Shown: positions 36,077 to 45,526, counted from the stretch's first letter. The stretch: DNA of 64,000 bases from Mediterraneibacter agrestimuris (GCF_943193195.1 NZ_CALPDG010000014.1:1-64000), one strand, 5' to 3'. Notes: generated from the sequence alone by a model not told the origin. A program made the numbers and translations.

Positions 36077-36105
36077 ATTATATACCCCAGTAAGGTATAT
36101 TGCAA
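36077..36105 (-). promoter_or_regulatory. csoR-copA promoter with CsoR operator
   Basis: On the minus strand TTGCAA (36100-36105) and TATAAT (36077-36082) are exactly 17 bases apart. The spacer holds the dyad TATACC-N-GGTATA (36081-36098), matching CsoR boxes. Confidence 0.8.
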
Positions 36106-36125
36106 GGATTTTTTTAAGAAATTAA

Positions 36126-36162
36126 TAAAAAGCACAATTGTAAATCGCTCTACAACTGTGCC
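36126..36162 (-). terminator. terminator of the mrp gene
   Basis: GGCACAGTTGTA and TACAATTGTGC (minus strand) form a stem with one mismatch, followed by TTTTTATT. It lies 57 bases beyond the mrp stop. Confidence 0.6.
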
Positions 36163-36218
36163 TAAATATTTTTCCACCACACATTCTTACGGACTTTGCA
36201 GTAAATTTTCACTCTTTT

Positions 36219-37049
36219 TTACAATTCAATATTCTTCAGATACGGATTCTCTGCCTCGTAAAACCGTTCTTCCTCTACGATCTCTGCCAGCTTTGTATCA
36301 ATCGGCATTTTGCCAAGTACCGGAACACCCAGCTCCTTTGCAATATCATCAATATGACTCTCACCAAATACATGGATTTCCTTACCGCAGTCAGGACACT
36401 TTACATAACTGTAGTTCTCCACCAGACCGATGACTGGAATATTCATCTGAACCGCCATATTGTATGCTTTCTTCACGATCATCTGCACCAGATCCTGCGG
36501 AGATGTCACAATTACGATTCCGTCTACCGGAAGAGACTGGAATACAGTCAACGGAACATCACCTGTTCCCGGCGGCATATCTACAAGCAGATAATCAAGA
36601 TCGTCCCAGATAACGTCTGTCCAAAACTGCTTTACTACCCCTGCAATGATCGGTCCTCTCCAGATAACCGGTGAATCTTCATCATCCAGAAGCAGATTGA
36701 CAGACATAATTCTTGTTCCATCCTTTGCAAGACATGGATAAATCCCCTGTTCTGTTCCTGCTGCCTTCTCATGTAAACCGTACATCTTCGGAATAGACGG
36801 ACCTGTTACGTCCGCATCCAAAATCCCTACATTACAACCTTTCCCTTTCAGCATACGTGCAAGAGATGCTGTCACGAGTGACTTGCCGACGCCCCCCTTG
36901 CCGCTGACAACTGCGATTACTTTCTTCACATGAGAGTATGGATTAGCCGGCTCTCTCAAATCATTTTTTTTACTGCTGCAATTGCCTGCATGAGCGCATC
37001 CAGAACAGGACTCCTCAGTACATCCGCTGCCATTATATTCTTCTGCCAT
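36219..37049 (-). CDS. Mrp/ApbC family iron-sulfur cluster carrier ATPase
   Basis: A 276-residue P-loop protein with the deviant Walker A motif GKGGVGKS (about 51-58), DADVTGPSIPKM and DMPPGTGD. The C-terminal CPDCGKE provides the CxxC that binds a bridging 4Fe-4S cluster in the dimer. The N-terminus carries a cysteine cluster (CTEESCSGCAHAGNC) as in Nbp35-like proteins. It acts as a scaffold/carrier for Fe-S assembly in the cytosol. It is monocistronic, with a TTGTCT-18-TATACT promoter at 37103-37132. Confidence 0.9.
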   Translation of the reverse strand: MAEEYNGSGCTEESCSGCAHAGNCSSKKNDLREPANPYSHVKKVIAVVSGKGGVGKSLVTASLARMLKGKGCNVGILDADVTGPSIPKMYGLHEKAAGTEQGIYPCLAKDGTRIMSVNLLLDDEDSPVIWRGPIIAGVVKQFWTDVIWDDLDYLLVDMPPGTGDVPLTVFQSLPVDGIVIVTSPQDLVQMIVKKAYNMAVQMNIPVIGLVENYSYVKCPDCGKEIHVFGESHIDDIAKELGVPVLGKMPIDTKLAEIVEEERFYEAENPYLKNIEL

Positions 37050-37102
37050 AATTACTTACCTACACTTTCTTTTTCTTATCTGCTGATATAACCAGCGAAT
37101 TA

Positions 37103-37132
37103 AGTATACCACAGTCTTCACATTTCAGACAA
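37103..37132 (-). promoter_or_regulatory. promoter of the mrp gene
   Basis: On the minus strand TTGTCT (37127-37132) and TATACT (37103-37108) are 18 bases apart, about 50 bases upstream of the mrp start. Confidence 0.5.
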
Positions 37133-37152
37133 TTTTTTTCTAATTTTTTCCT

Positions 37153-38292
37153 CTATACCGTTCTCCTTCTCTTCACCACTGCTAATGTAATACACACAAA
37201 CGCAACTGCAAATATAAACTGGATTCCGACTGCCTGCAGCACCTTTCCCTTCACCATATCCAGTCCATAACCGCCAAGCAGATCATTTGCCTGTTCAAAC
37301 CAATAAACCGGAAGAAACTGCGCTGCCTTTTTTACGCCTGCACTCATCACATCAAGCGGCACAAATGCCCCGCCAAGGAAGCACATTCCAAGAGATACTA
37401 CATTTACCATTCCATTTAAGGAATTGATTCCCTTTGATACACTCCCCACTAGAAAGGATACTGATACTGCCACACAGAGCAGTGCCAGTGAATTCAGAAT
37501 ATAATAAGGATTGCCCGGATTGCCTGAAAGCTCCTTTCCATAAAAGAGAACTGCCGCTGCCGCTACAATCCCCCACAAAACCAATGCAACCGTTCCGCAT
37601 GCCAGCAGCCCTTCAATACTCTGTCTTCTGCGCGGCACTGCCGATGCCTGCATTCTCATTTTTAAATCTCCGCAGCGCATGGCTGATACCATACTGCCGA
37701 CCACATAACCAAGTACCCCCAAAAACAGGTACGGAAGATAGCGAAAATAAAAAAGAGAATCAGATATTTTCCCCGCATTCCCGGCAATATCAAGCAGTTC
37801 TACATTCACCGCTGCTGCTCTTGCTGACTTTGCTGCTTCCTCCTCCGTAAACCCTGCCGCTGCATAAACCCTGGCATTATTCAGATAACTGTTCAGCTGC
37901 TGTTCTGCGTAAAATGCAGTATAAGAACCGGGCACCTGTGTCACACTCAGTTTTTTTCCATTTACAATACAGGCTTGATAAAAGTCTTTGGGAATACGCA
38001 CCACATACTCTATATCTCTGTAATACATCTTCTCTTGCATCATAGCTGCGTCATCTTCCATCTCCATCACTTCATGGACTTCTCCCAGATAGGACTTCAA
38101 AGACTGTGCCATCGCTCCGCCGTCTTCATCTATAACTGCAATTTTCAAACTTTCTGCCTGATATCCAGAGACTCCCTTATCCCCGTTCATCATCTGAAAC
38201 AGCAGTGTAATACCGAAAAAGATCAGCAGATACAGCAAAAACATTCCCGCATTTTTCTTAGCCACATACATATATCCTTTATAAACTGTCAT
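37153..38292 (-). CDS. ABC-2 type permease (YhgE/NatB-like), subunit 2
   Basis: A 379-residue membrane protein: an N-terminal membrane segment, a roughly 150-residue extracytoplasmic domain (IAVIDEDGGAMAQSLKSYLG to NVELLDIAGN) and a bundle of five to six C-terminal segments. This is the ABC2_membrane_3 architecture. It overlaps the sister permease by 14 bases, and both pair with the ATPase at 39461. Probably a heteromeric exporter of drugs or peptides. Confidence 0.85.
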   Translation of the reverse strand: MTVYKGYMYVAKKNAGMFLLYLLIFFGITLLFQMMNGDKGVSGYQAESLKIAVIDEDGGAMAQSLKSYLGEVHEVMEMEDDAAMMQEKMYYRDIEYVVRIPKDFYQACIVNGKKLSVTQVPGSYTAFYAEQQLNSYLNNARVYAAAGFTEEEAAKSARAAAVNVELLDIAGNAGKISDSLFYFRYLPYLFLGVLGYVVGSMVSAMRCGDLKMRMQASAVPRRRQSIEGLLACGTVALVLWGIVAAAAVLFYGKELSGNPGNPYYILNSLALLCVAVSVSFLVGSVSKGINSLNGMVNVVSLGMCFLGGAFVPLDVMSAGVKKAAQFLPVYWFEQANDLLGGYGLDMVKGKVLQAVGIQFIFAVAFVCITLAVVKRRRTV

Positions 38293-39448
38293 AGCGTTCT
38301 CTCCTTATCTTTACAAATGAAGCTGCCAACAAGACTGCCGCCATTACACTGAGAATCATAAGGCTGCGGAAATACCGGCTTCTGTCATCGTATACATTAA
38401 TGCAGTAAAAAGCATCTGCAACCACCGCCGCCGGATTAAGCCTGTTCAGTATCGGAATATGTTGTTCTACCACATTTTTCATGTCTCCGTTCATCAGTCC
38501 TGCAAAAAAACTGCAGCTCATGGAAATGCCAAGCATAAGAGCTACTTTCACGCCTTCCCCGAATTTACTGATACTACCAATGAAGATTCCCATAGATACA
38601 CCAATAATACAGCCTGCCAGTACAACCAACATCATTTCCGGCAGCGAGCCTGCAAATTCCTGCCCCAGTACATACCGGATATAAAGAACCAGTATCATCA
38701 CATTAATAAAATGCAGGAAAAAAGAAGAACACATTTCTGATAAAATCAATGCCAGCTTACTTGTAGGAGTCGCACATCTCCGTGCTGCCAGCGGCATCAG
38801 ATCTGCCTGCAGCCACAGTGCAGAACCAAGCCCTATAAATGTCCCGTAAAGACATGCCATGGCAATTAACGCATAGAAAAACTGTGCATTTCCATTGGTT
38901 GTACGCCCGCCCAGAGATACCTGTTCTACCAGACTTTCATATTTTGACATCTGTTCCATAGCCGCCCACATCCCTTTCGGGCGGGCTTCCCTTACAGTTA
39001 AAAGGGTCTGTTTTCCATTTTCATAGCTTTCCAGCAGAGACTGTAAAATGCTCTCAGGAATTCCATTTGCTCCAACAGTCAGACGGATTTCCCCATCTGT
39101 ATAAAAGATGCCGGATATATCTTTCCTTCTCAATGCTGCTTCCGCTTCCTTCTCAGTCATCTCCTCTGTCTGAATCAAATGTTCCTCTGACTCTTCGATT
39201 TCCGTCAAAAACTCTCTGAAAATCTCACCTTCACTTTTCACCATATTTTCTAAATTTTCCTGCAGCTTATCACTCGAATCCTTTTCCATCACAACAGCTG
39301 TCCGCACGGTTTCAAAATCTGCCTCTTCAATACGACCAAATGCAAAGTAAAACAAAGTTGCCATCAAAAGAGGAAACACCAGGGGCCAGAAAATTGTTTC
39401 AAAATTTCTTAATTTCACCCGAATACTATATTTGATCAAATGAAACAT
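38279..39448 (-). CDS. ABC-2 type permease, subunit 1
   Basis: A 389-residue permease with the same architecture as its neighbour: MFHLIKYSIRVKLRNFETIFWPLVFPLL at the N-terminus, a large external loop and five to six C-terminal segments. It lies 12 bases after the ATPase gene. The two permeases differ enough to form a heterodimer. Confidence 0.85.
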   Translation of the reverse strand: MFHLIKYSIRVKLRNFETIFWPLVFPLLMATLFYFAFGRIEEADFETVRTAVVMEKDSSDKLQENLENMVKSEGEIFREFLTEIEESEEHLIQTEEMTEKEAEAALRRKDISGIFYTDGEIRLTVGANGIPESILQSLLESYENGKQTLLTVREARPKGMWAAMEQMSKYESLVEQVSLGGRTTNGNAQFFYALIAMACLYGTFIGLGSALWLQADLMPLAARRCATPTSKLALILSEMCSSFFLHFINVMILVLYIRYVLGQEFAGSLPEMMLVVLAGCIIGVSMGIFIGSISKFGEGVKVALMLGISMSCSFFAGLMNGDMKNVVEQHIPILNRLNPAAVVADAFYCINVYDDRSRYFRSLMILSVMAAVLLAASFVKIRRERYDSL

Positions 39449-39460
39449 CTCTTTCCTCCT

Positions 39461-40393
39461 CTAATCTCTCAACTGTTTCCCTGTAATCTCCAGAAATACA
39501 TCATTGAGCGTAGGCAGTTCTGAATAGACTCTGCCAAATGCTATCTCCCGTTCCTGCAAGTAGTTCAATATCCTGATCAGGTTGTGCTTTGCACCTGTAC
39601 AACGCACGGTCAGTACCTGTTCCTCATACTGGACTTCGAACACCGAAGGAAGATTTTTCAGCCCCTGTAAATGCTCCTGTTTCAGCGCAACTGCTTCTAC
39701 AGTCACGGTCTCTCCTGTTTTAATCATACTCTTTAGTTCTTCCTTTGTACCCACTGCAATCACTCTTCCGTGGTCCAGGATCGCAATCCTCGTACAAATC
39801 TGTTCCACCTCTTCCATATAATGAGACGTATATATGATTGTTGCTCCCTGTTGGTTCAGTTCTTTAATTCCTTCCAGAATCCGGTTTCGGCTCTGTGGGT
39901 CTACCGCCACTGTAGGTTCATCCATAATAATTAACCGCGGCTTATGGGCGATTCCGCAGGCAATGTTAAGCCGCCGTAAAAGTCCCCCGGAAAGCTTCTT
40001 GGGACGAACCTTTCTGTATTCTTCCAGCCCCACAAAATGAATGGCTTCTTCCACCAGCTTTTTTCTCTTTTCTTTATTCTGTATGTACAGACCACAGAAA
40101 TAATCAATATTTTCATACACTGTCAATTCCTCAAATACAGCCACATTCTGCAATACAATTCCAATCTGTTGTTTTGCCTTATAATTGTCCGGACTCATCT
40201 CCTCTCCAAAAATACGAATGCTTCCTTTATCATATTTCAGCAACGCCAGCATACAATTGATCGCCGTTGTCTTTCCCGAACCGTTCGGCCCCAGCAGACC
40301 GAATATTTCCCCTTCCTCTATTTGCAAATTTAGATGGTTCAACGCCACCAGATTGTCATACCGCTTCACAAGATTCTCGATTTGAATCATCAT
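39461..40393 (-). CDS. ABC transporter ATP-binding protein (DrrA-like)
   Basis: About 310 residues: Walker A GPNGSGKTT, signature LSGGLLRR, Walker B LIIMDEPTVAVDP and TSHYMEEVEQ. The 90-residue C-terminal extension resembles that of DrrA/NodI-type exporter ATPases. ATG 40393 (MMIQIENLV) follows GGGAGG; an in-frame ATG at 40408 overlaps the ribosome site itself. First gene of a three-gene exporter operon. Confidence 0.9.
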   Translation of the reverse strand: MMIQIENLVKRYDNLVALNHLNLQIEEGEIFGLLGPNGSGKTTAINCMLALLKYDKGSIRIFGEEMSPDNYKAKQQIGIVLQNVAVFEELTVYENIDYFCGLYIQNKEKRKKLVEEAIHFVGLEEYRKVRPKKLSGGLLRRLNIACGIAHKPRLIIMDEPTVAVDPQSRNRILEGIKELNQQGATIIYTSHYMEEVEQICTRIAILDHGRVIAVGTKEELKSMIKTGETVTVEAVALKQEHLQGLKNLPSVFEVQYEEQVLTVRCTGAKHNLIRILNYLQEREIAFGRVYSELPTLNDVFLEITGKQLRD

Positions 40394-40831
40394 GCTGCCT
40401 CCCTTCATTTTTCATGATAACAGTATCGCATATCCTCTGCATTTGCAAAAGTGCCGCTTGTCATCATATCCATATGACAAATGTAATGAGTTGTAACTAT
40501 TCAGCCTTTCGGTGCCATTCTTTCTAATGAGCAAAACAAAAGGCACTAACTTTTATACGGTTAATGCCCTTATTTTTATATCTGTAGCCTCAGACTGACC
40601 AGTATTTTTTATTGTAAGAAATAAATAACCACAATTATCTACTAACTGAAATGATAAAAGTGGATTTAAATTTTCTATGTACTGTTGTCACGTTTTATAA
40701 CTAAAATAAATACTACTGTCGACTGCTATCGCAGATAAAATCACTGACAACAATGTGATTTTATTGGATGTAGACGTATCAACTATTGTACGAAGTATTT
40801 TTATAATTTCATCAATTTTCTCCATATTCAT
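40394..40831. other. non-coding gap between ABC operon and restriction-modification operon
   Basis: No gene is visible. It contains the motif TAACTATTCAGCCTTTCGG near 40495, also seen in related form near 30535 and 47545, a terminator at 40531-40568 and a perfect 10-base inverted repeat (ATAAAATCAC/GTGATTTTAT, 40735-40764). The composition becomes AT-rich toward 40600. Confidence 0.5.
40531..40568 (-). terminator. terminator downstream of the restriction-modification operon
   Basis: On the minus strand GGCATTAAC pairs with GTTAGTGCC (one G-T wobble) and is followed by TTTTGTTTTG. Confidence 0.5.
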
Positions 40832-41305
40832 TCAATTGTAATATTCTTCATCAAGATTAACACTTTGCATTTCCTCATCAAAAATGGCTTCCTTAATTGT
40901 TTCCACGCATTCTTCCAGATTTCTTTCTATGTCACTTTCCCATATTCTTATTACCCTCCATCCCATAGCATTTAACAATTTGGTATTTTTCTTATCTCTC
41001 TCCACATTTTTTAAGATTTTATTCTTCCAATAATCGGAATAGCCTTGTAATTCTTCCTCAAATGATTGCAGTCCTCTTATCGCCCAATTATGTCCGTGCC
41101 AAAAATCTCCATCACAAAATACAGCAATTCTATATTTTGTGATAACAATGTCTGGTTTACCTGGTAGTTTCTTATAATTTACTTGATAGCGTATTTTATT
41201 TTTCCATAAGGCTTTTCGTAAGAGTAACTCCGGTTTGGTATCTTTAGATTTAATTGCGGACATAATCTTATGCGTAACTTCTGGTTTCCTTTCTTTGTAT
41301 GCCAT
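40832..41305 (-). CDS. vsr: very short patch repair (Vsr) endonuclease
   Basis: A 157-residue endonuclease that nicks T:G mismatches arising from deamination of 5-methylcytosine. Family signatures are SAIKSKDTKPELLLRK, PGKPDIVI with the catalytic Asp, VFCDGDFWHGHNW and GWRVIRIWESDI. ATG 41305 (MAYKERKPEV) follows AAGGTGG; an upstream in-frame ATG overlaps the nuclease gene. It lies in a C5-methyltransferase operon, its usual company. Confidence 0.93.
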   Translation of the reverse strand: MAYKERKPEVTHKIMSAIKSKDTKPELLLRKALWKNKIRYQVNYKKLPGKPDIVITKYRIAVFCDGDFWHGHNWAIRGLQSFEEELQGYSDYWKNKILKNVERDKKNTKLLNAMGWRVIRIWESDIERNLEECVETIKEAIFDEEMQSVNLDEEYYN

Positions 41306-41322
41306 AAAATACCACCTTCGAA

Positions 41323-42546
41323 TCATAATTTATGATTCAAAAATTCTCTTTCCATACTTGATCCATTTGATTTATTGCAATATGGACATATATCTTCATC
41401 TTTTTCTCTAAATCCCTCTTCTTGGGAAATTATTTCCTGTACATATGTCTTTCCACAATGTTTACAAATAACTGTATTTATTCCATAGCTCTGTTTATTC
41501 ACTTGTCCGAAAAAAAATGTTTCTAACGCATCCATTGATATTTCATATTTAATATTTGTTATTCTTGATACAGCTGAACTCCATGCTAATATTCGTTTAC
41601 CTAATTCAGAATGACGAGACGGATATCTTTCAAGTAAAACAGGTATTCCCTTATCTGCCATTACTTGTAAGAAAATGTCAACATTATTTTTTACTCGTCG
41701 AAATACTCCCGGGAATTTAACTACTTCTCCATTTGACATTTGCATTTCTTCTTGACCGCCTGCTGAAAACTGATCTCTAATATGTGGATCAACCACTCCC
41801 TGCGAAGTTAACCATAATGCATATCTATCATAATCTCCACCAAATACTTCTGGATAATTAACACAGCCATATACTGTTAATTTTCTTTTTTCATCAGTTG
41901 GAACATTTTTCCATAGCCTTATAGTTGCGGAAACTGTTTCATCGGCAGCGTCTCCCGCCCACCAAAGTCTCTCCCCCGGCTTTAATTGACTCCTATAATA
42001 TTTAGAGACTGGGGCAATAGGATTTTCCATCTGTCGTAACTCATCATACGAAATGCCAATTTTATCAAAAATTGTATCACCTTTATTCAATTTCATGTTA
42101 ATCAAATATCTTGGCATATGAGTAACAGCAATCCCATATAAACATTCTTCATATGGTTTAGAAATAAATTCCACAGAACTGCCACCAAGTTTTCCAAATG
42201 TCATGTATATTCTTTCAACGTCAGATACTCTTGTTGTTTCCAGAATACTGCTTCCTGTTGAAGTCCAATGGTTCTCTTTGGTGCTCTTTACTTCAACTCC
42301 ATAGAATTTAGCGGCAACAATATCTGGAAATTTTTGTCCAGATATTTTCTCAATCGTATTCTCAAACGGTGTTCCTATGGCACACTCCTCTAATGCAGAT
42401 TTCACATCATCTTCTAACGGATTTCCTCCTCGAGTTGCATAGTATTTCGGTCTTTTTTTTGCATCCTCATTTAATACTTGATCTGTTTTTAACATTAAAT
42501 CCTTAAATTCTGACAAATCTGGTTTTGAATTAACTGAAATTATCAT
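41323..42546 (-). CDS. type II restriction endonuclease, PD-(D/E)XK type with zinc-ribbon C-terminus
   Basis: About 407 residues. The nuclease core is visible as FPDIVAAKFYGVEVKST (Asp, Glu and Lys of PD-(D/E)XK) near residue 75-90, after a helical N-terminus. The C-terminus has CKHCGK and CPYCNK, a likely zinc ribbon. It overlaps the methyltransferase gene by 17 bases; ATG 42546 follows AAGGAG, so a longer start at 42585 is unlikely. Cutting the site protected by the adjacent methyltransferase is inferred from context; the sequence recognised is unknown. Confidence 0.82.
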   Translation of the reverse strand: MIISVNSKPDLSEFKDLMLKTDQVLNEDAKKRPKYYATRGGNPLEDDVKSALEECAIGTPFENTIEKISGQKFPDIVAAKFYGVEVKSTKENHWTSTGSSILETTRVSDVERIYMTFGKLGGSSVEFISKPYEECLYGIAVTHMPRYLINMKLNKGDTIFDKIGISYDELRQMENPIAPVSKYYRSQLKPGERLWWAGDAADETVSATIRLWKNVPTDEKRKLTVYGCVNYPEVFGGDYDRYALWLTSQGVVDPHIRDQFSAGGQEEMQMSNGEVVKFPGVFRRVKNNVDIFLQVMADKGIPVLLERYPSRHSELGKRILAWSSAVSRITNIKYEISMDALETFFFGQVNKQSYGINTVICKHCGKTYVQEIISQEEGFREKDEDICPYCNKSNGSSMEREFLNHKL

Positions 42547-43774
42547 TTTCGGTCTCCTTAAAATAAATATCCCATTTCTGTTCAAGATTTTTAGCTATAT
42601 TATAAGCCATTACACAAGGTACTGCATTACCTATTATTTTATATGCTTCACTTGCGGATACACCTTTGTTTTGCTCCGTCTTTTTTAAGATGAACTGATA
42701 ATTATCTGGAAATGTCTGTATTCGAGCACATTCTCTTACGGTTAATCTACGTTCCTGTAAATGATTTACAAGTTCCTCTTCATGTTTTCCACCATGTTCT
42801 TTACTCAACCGTCTAAATTCGATGTTACCATGATGTTCAGATCTTATAGTGGGTGCAACACCATCCAATTTAACTTCTACCTGCCCTTGGCAATGTTTCC
42901 CCATATATTTAGCTTTAGAATATTTTTTCTGAGATATATCATTACTGCATTCCGGTTCTTCCAGATTTATAAATGCATCATTACATGTTACAACTGGAAA
43001 AAGATTATCCCCATGCGTTTTTATTGGATATGGATCATACTCTATCGGAATCACACTTTCTTTTAAAGCCTTTTTTGCGGTTCTGGTTAATGCGCTTTTT
43101 TTTAAGCCGAAAAAAATAACTCTTTCTCTTGATTGAGGAACACCGTAATCCGGAGCATATAAAACTTTAGCAGGAACAACTAAATAGCCCCCATTACCTG
43201 CTTCCGAAAAATCATGTTCAATAATCTCTTTTACATCTTCGAGATTAGTTAATCCCTTAACATTCTCCGCAATAAACAACTTAGGAGCAGTTATACTTAT
43301 TACTTCCCTCATCCACATATAAAGTTGTCCACGACTCTCTATTGATGGTTCATCTTTGTCAAGTTTTTCTCCCAAATGACTTTTCCGTGAATTAAATCCT
43401 AACCTTTTTCCAGCTATTGAAAAATCTTGACAAGGAAATCCTCCTGTTACAACATCTATATTACTTGGAAATACTTTCTTACCTAATTTTGCTTCTTTAA
43501 CTAAATCAACTATACTTTCCAAGTGATAAATTTCATTTGCGTCTGGCTTCTCATGCTTAAAATATGATACCCAAGCGGCTTTGGCATCTGGGCGAATATC
43601 ATTAGCAAAAACCGTATCAAATACTGTAGGAGCAACTCTAACCCAATCTCCTGCTTCTTCCTGAATCCAATCGGAATGCAATTTGCAATTGATTGACTTT
43701 TTCAGGCACCAAAAATCCCCTTCAAATCCAATATCCATTCCACCACATCCAGAAAACAATGACAATAACTTCAT
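42530..43774 (-). CDS. DNA (cytosine-5) methyltransferase
   Basis: About 414 residues with ordered C5-methyltransferase motifs: I (LSLFSGCGGMDIGFE), IV with catalytic Cys (GGFPCQDFSIAGKR), VI (IAENVKG), VIII (VPQSRERVIFFG), a variable recognition region with TIRSEHHG, IX (RRLTVRECARIQTFP) and X (IGNAVPCVMAYNIA). It protects host DNA in this restriction-modification system. ATG 43774 is preceded by GAGGAG and lies 5 bases after the control gene stop. Confidence 0.93.
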   Translation of the reverse strand: MKLLSLFSGCGGMDIGFEGDFWCLKKSINCKLHSDWIQEEAGDWVRVAPTVFDTVFANDIRPDAKAAWVSYFKHEKPDANEIYHLESIVDLVKEAKLGKKVFPSNIDVVTGGFPCQDFSIAGKRLGFNSRKSHLGEKLDKDEPSIESRGQLYMWMREVISITAPKLFIAENVKGLTNLEDVKEIIEHDFSEAGNGGYLVVPAKVLYAPDYGVPQSRERVIFFGLKKSALTRTAKKALKESVIPIEYDPYPIKTHGDNLFPVVTCNDAFINLEEPECSNDISQKKYSKAKYMGKHCQGQVEVKLDGVAPTIRSEHHGNIEFRRLSKEHGGKHEEELVNHLQERRLTVRECARIQTFPDNYQFILKKTEQNKGVSASEAYKIIGNAVPCVMAYNIAKNLEQKWDIYFKETENDNFS

Positions 43775-43778
43775 TTTT

Positions 43779-43994
43779 TTAGTTCTCCTCAAATTTAACA
43801 AAATCTAAAATATCATTTGGTGTACAACCCAATACCATACATATTTTTCCTATCACTTCTATTGAAACAAATTCATCCTTCCCAAGATGTGCCAATGCGT
43901 TACTGCTGATTCTAGCTTTATGCATTAAATCGACTTTTTTCATTTTTTTATCTATTAACAACTTCCATAGTTTATCGTAACATACAGTCATCAA
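43779..43994 (-). CDS. XRE-family HTH protein, probable restriction-modification controller
   Basis: A 71-residue single-domain helix-turn-helix protein (KVDLMHKARISSNALAHLGKDEFVSIEVIGKICMVLGC). Size and position directly before a methyltransferase-nuclease pair match controller (C) proteins that delay nuclease expression. A clear C-box was not found upstream. General YozG-like regulators look the same, so the controller role is inferred from context. Confidence 0.75.
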   Translation of the reverse strand: MMTVCYDKLWKLLIDKKMKKVDLMHKARISSNALAHLGKDEFVSIEVIGKICMVLGCTPNDILDFVKFEEN

Positions 43995-44438
43995 ATTCCT
44001 CCTAACAAAAACTTTCTTTCAATATATCACATTTCACTCCTTTCCTCAATTTATTTTCTCAATTCTCAAATTTATTTTTACTTAATAATTATATAAATAA
44101 GAGATATGTGTATGAATTTTTCTATTTTCAAACACATATCTCCAAATATATTTACCATGACAATGTTTCCATTATTTTTTTATTACTTTATAAATACGAA
44201 TCCCATCACGTAACCCACATCAATATAAGAATTGTTCAGCATCAGCACCACTGTTAAAGATCATATCACCGTATCTTACAATTTCTGTACACCTTGCGTA
44301 TATCCACAATCTTTTCGTCTTTCAACAATTTCATTTAATATGATTTCATCTCCCCTATCTTACATTATTTCTTTTTTTCTTTGCCTGTCTTTCTCTTTTA
44401 TGATACGATGTACATGTACATAAGAAGGAGAACCTGCT
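43995..44438. other. AT-rich divergent intergenic region with hairpin and gene remnant
   Basis: It must hold the promoter of the minus-strand restriction-modification operon and does hold that of the plus-strand kinase. A perfect 11-base inverted repeat (GAGATATGTGT/ACACATATCTC) spans 44101-44142. On the minus strand 44180-44365 reads as protein-like fragments in two frames (GDEIILNEIVERRKDCGYTQ and GDMIFNSGADAEQFLYWCGL), probably a dead gene I do not recognise. Confidence 0.4.
44381..44409 (+). promoter_or_regulatory. promoter of the two-component operon
   Basis: TTGCCT (44381-44386) and TACGAT (44404-44409) are 17 bases apart. Directly after lies the palindrome TGTACATGTACA (44409-44420), a possible site for the response regulator. 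Confidence 0.5.
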
Positions 44439-45506
44439 ATGCGATACTTTCAAGATTTGATCCTGCTGTATATTTTTGGTTCATCAGCAGTATTATTTAC
44501 AGAAATCACACCATCTCTTGTTGTTGCATTTTTATTTGCAGCGATACTTATCTGTGCTTGTTATTTCCTGGAATCACGGACATTCCGAACATTCTTAAAC
44601 TGCCTGTATTTTATCGGAGCATTGTTTATGCCGGTCTGTTTCTGCTTTTACCCGGTCATATTCTACCTTTTGCTTCGGGATAAACAATTCATCTGCGGAC
44701 TTTTGGGAATTGTCTTCTATATGTATCATATCCTTGGTTCCAGCATGACGGCTATTCAGATATTTTTTGGCTGCCTGGCATTTGCAGCTGCATGGATTCT
44801 GCAGACACGAACTCAGGAATATAAGAATCTGAGCCTCAAATTTTATCATACAAAGGATGACAGTCAGGAACGTGAACTTTTGCTGACTGAAAAAAATGAA
44901 TCACTGTTAGAAATGCAGAACTTTGAAATTTATGCCGCCACGCTCAAAGAACGTAACCGGATCGCCCGGGAAATACACGACAATGTGGGGCATGTCCTTT
45001 CTCGCTCCATTTTGCTGACTGGAGCGTTAAAAACTCTCAACACACAGGATGAACTGTCTCCTATGCTGGAGAATCTGGATATTTCCCTGAATTCTGCCAT
45101 GGACAGCATCCGTACCAGTGTCCATGACCTGCATGACGAAGCAGTCAATCTGGAAGAGGCAGTTCGCGGAATGGTGGCGGACTTTACATTCTGCCCGGTA
45201 CAACTTAACTACGACATGGGAAAGGAACTTCCAAAGGATATCAAATACTGTTTTATCAGTATTACCAAGGAAGCGCTTGCCAATATCATAAAGCACAGCA
45301 ATGCTGCGAAAGTTTCTATTCTCATGCGGGAGCATCCGGCATTGTATCAGCTCTGCATTGAAGATAACGGCTCCGTTACTACAGCAAAAGAAAGCTCGGG
45401 TATTGGTCTTTCCAACATGAAAGAGCGTATCCGCAGCTTAAATGGAACATTTCAGATTATACAGAAACAAGGGTTTAAGATCTTTATCACCGTACCGAAA
45501 CAATAA
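44439..45506 (+). CDS. sensor histidine kinase, NarL/DesK type
   Basis: A 355-residue kinase. The first about 125 residues hold four to six membrane segments; then come a HisKA_3 dimerisation domain with phospho-accepting H180 (RIAREIHDNVGH) and an HATPase domain (KEALANIIKHSNA as N box, EDNGS, GIGLSNMKERI). It senses an unknown membrane or extracellular signal and phosphorylates the adjacent regulator. AAGGAG precedes the ATG. Its targets are not apparent, since no efflux gene is adjacent on this strand. Confidence 0.9.
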   Translation: MRYFQDLILLYIFGSSAVLFTEITPSLVVAFLFAAILICACYFLESRTFRTFLNCLYFIGALFMPVCFCFYPVIFYLLLRDKQFICGLLGIVFYMYHILGSSMTAIQIFFGCLAFAAAWILQTRTQEYKNLSLKFYHTKDDSQERELLLTEKNESLLEMQNFEIYAATLKERNRIAREIHDNVGHVLSRSILLTGALKTLNTQDELSPMLENLDISLNSAMDSIRTSVHDLHDEAVNLEEAVRGMVADFTFCPVQLNYDMGKELPKDIKYCFISITKEALANIIKHSNAAKVSILMREHPALYQLCIEDNGSVTTAKESSGIGLSNMKERIRSLNGTFQIIQKQGFKIFITVPKQ

Positions 45507-45526
45507 TTCTTCCGGAGGAACAAGAT

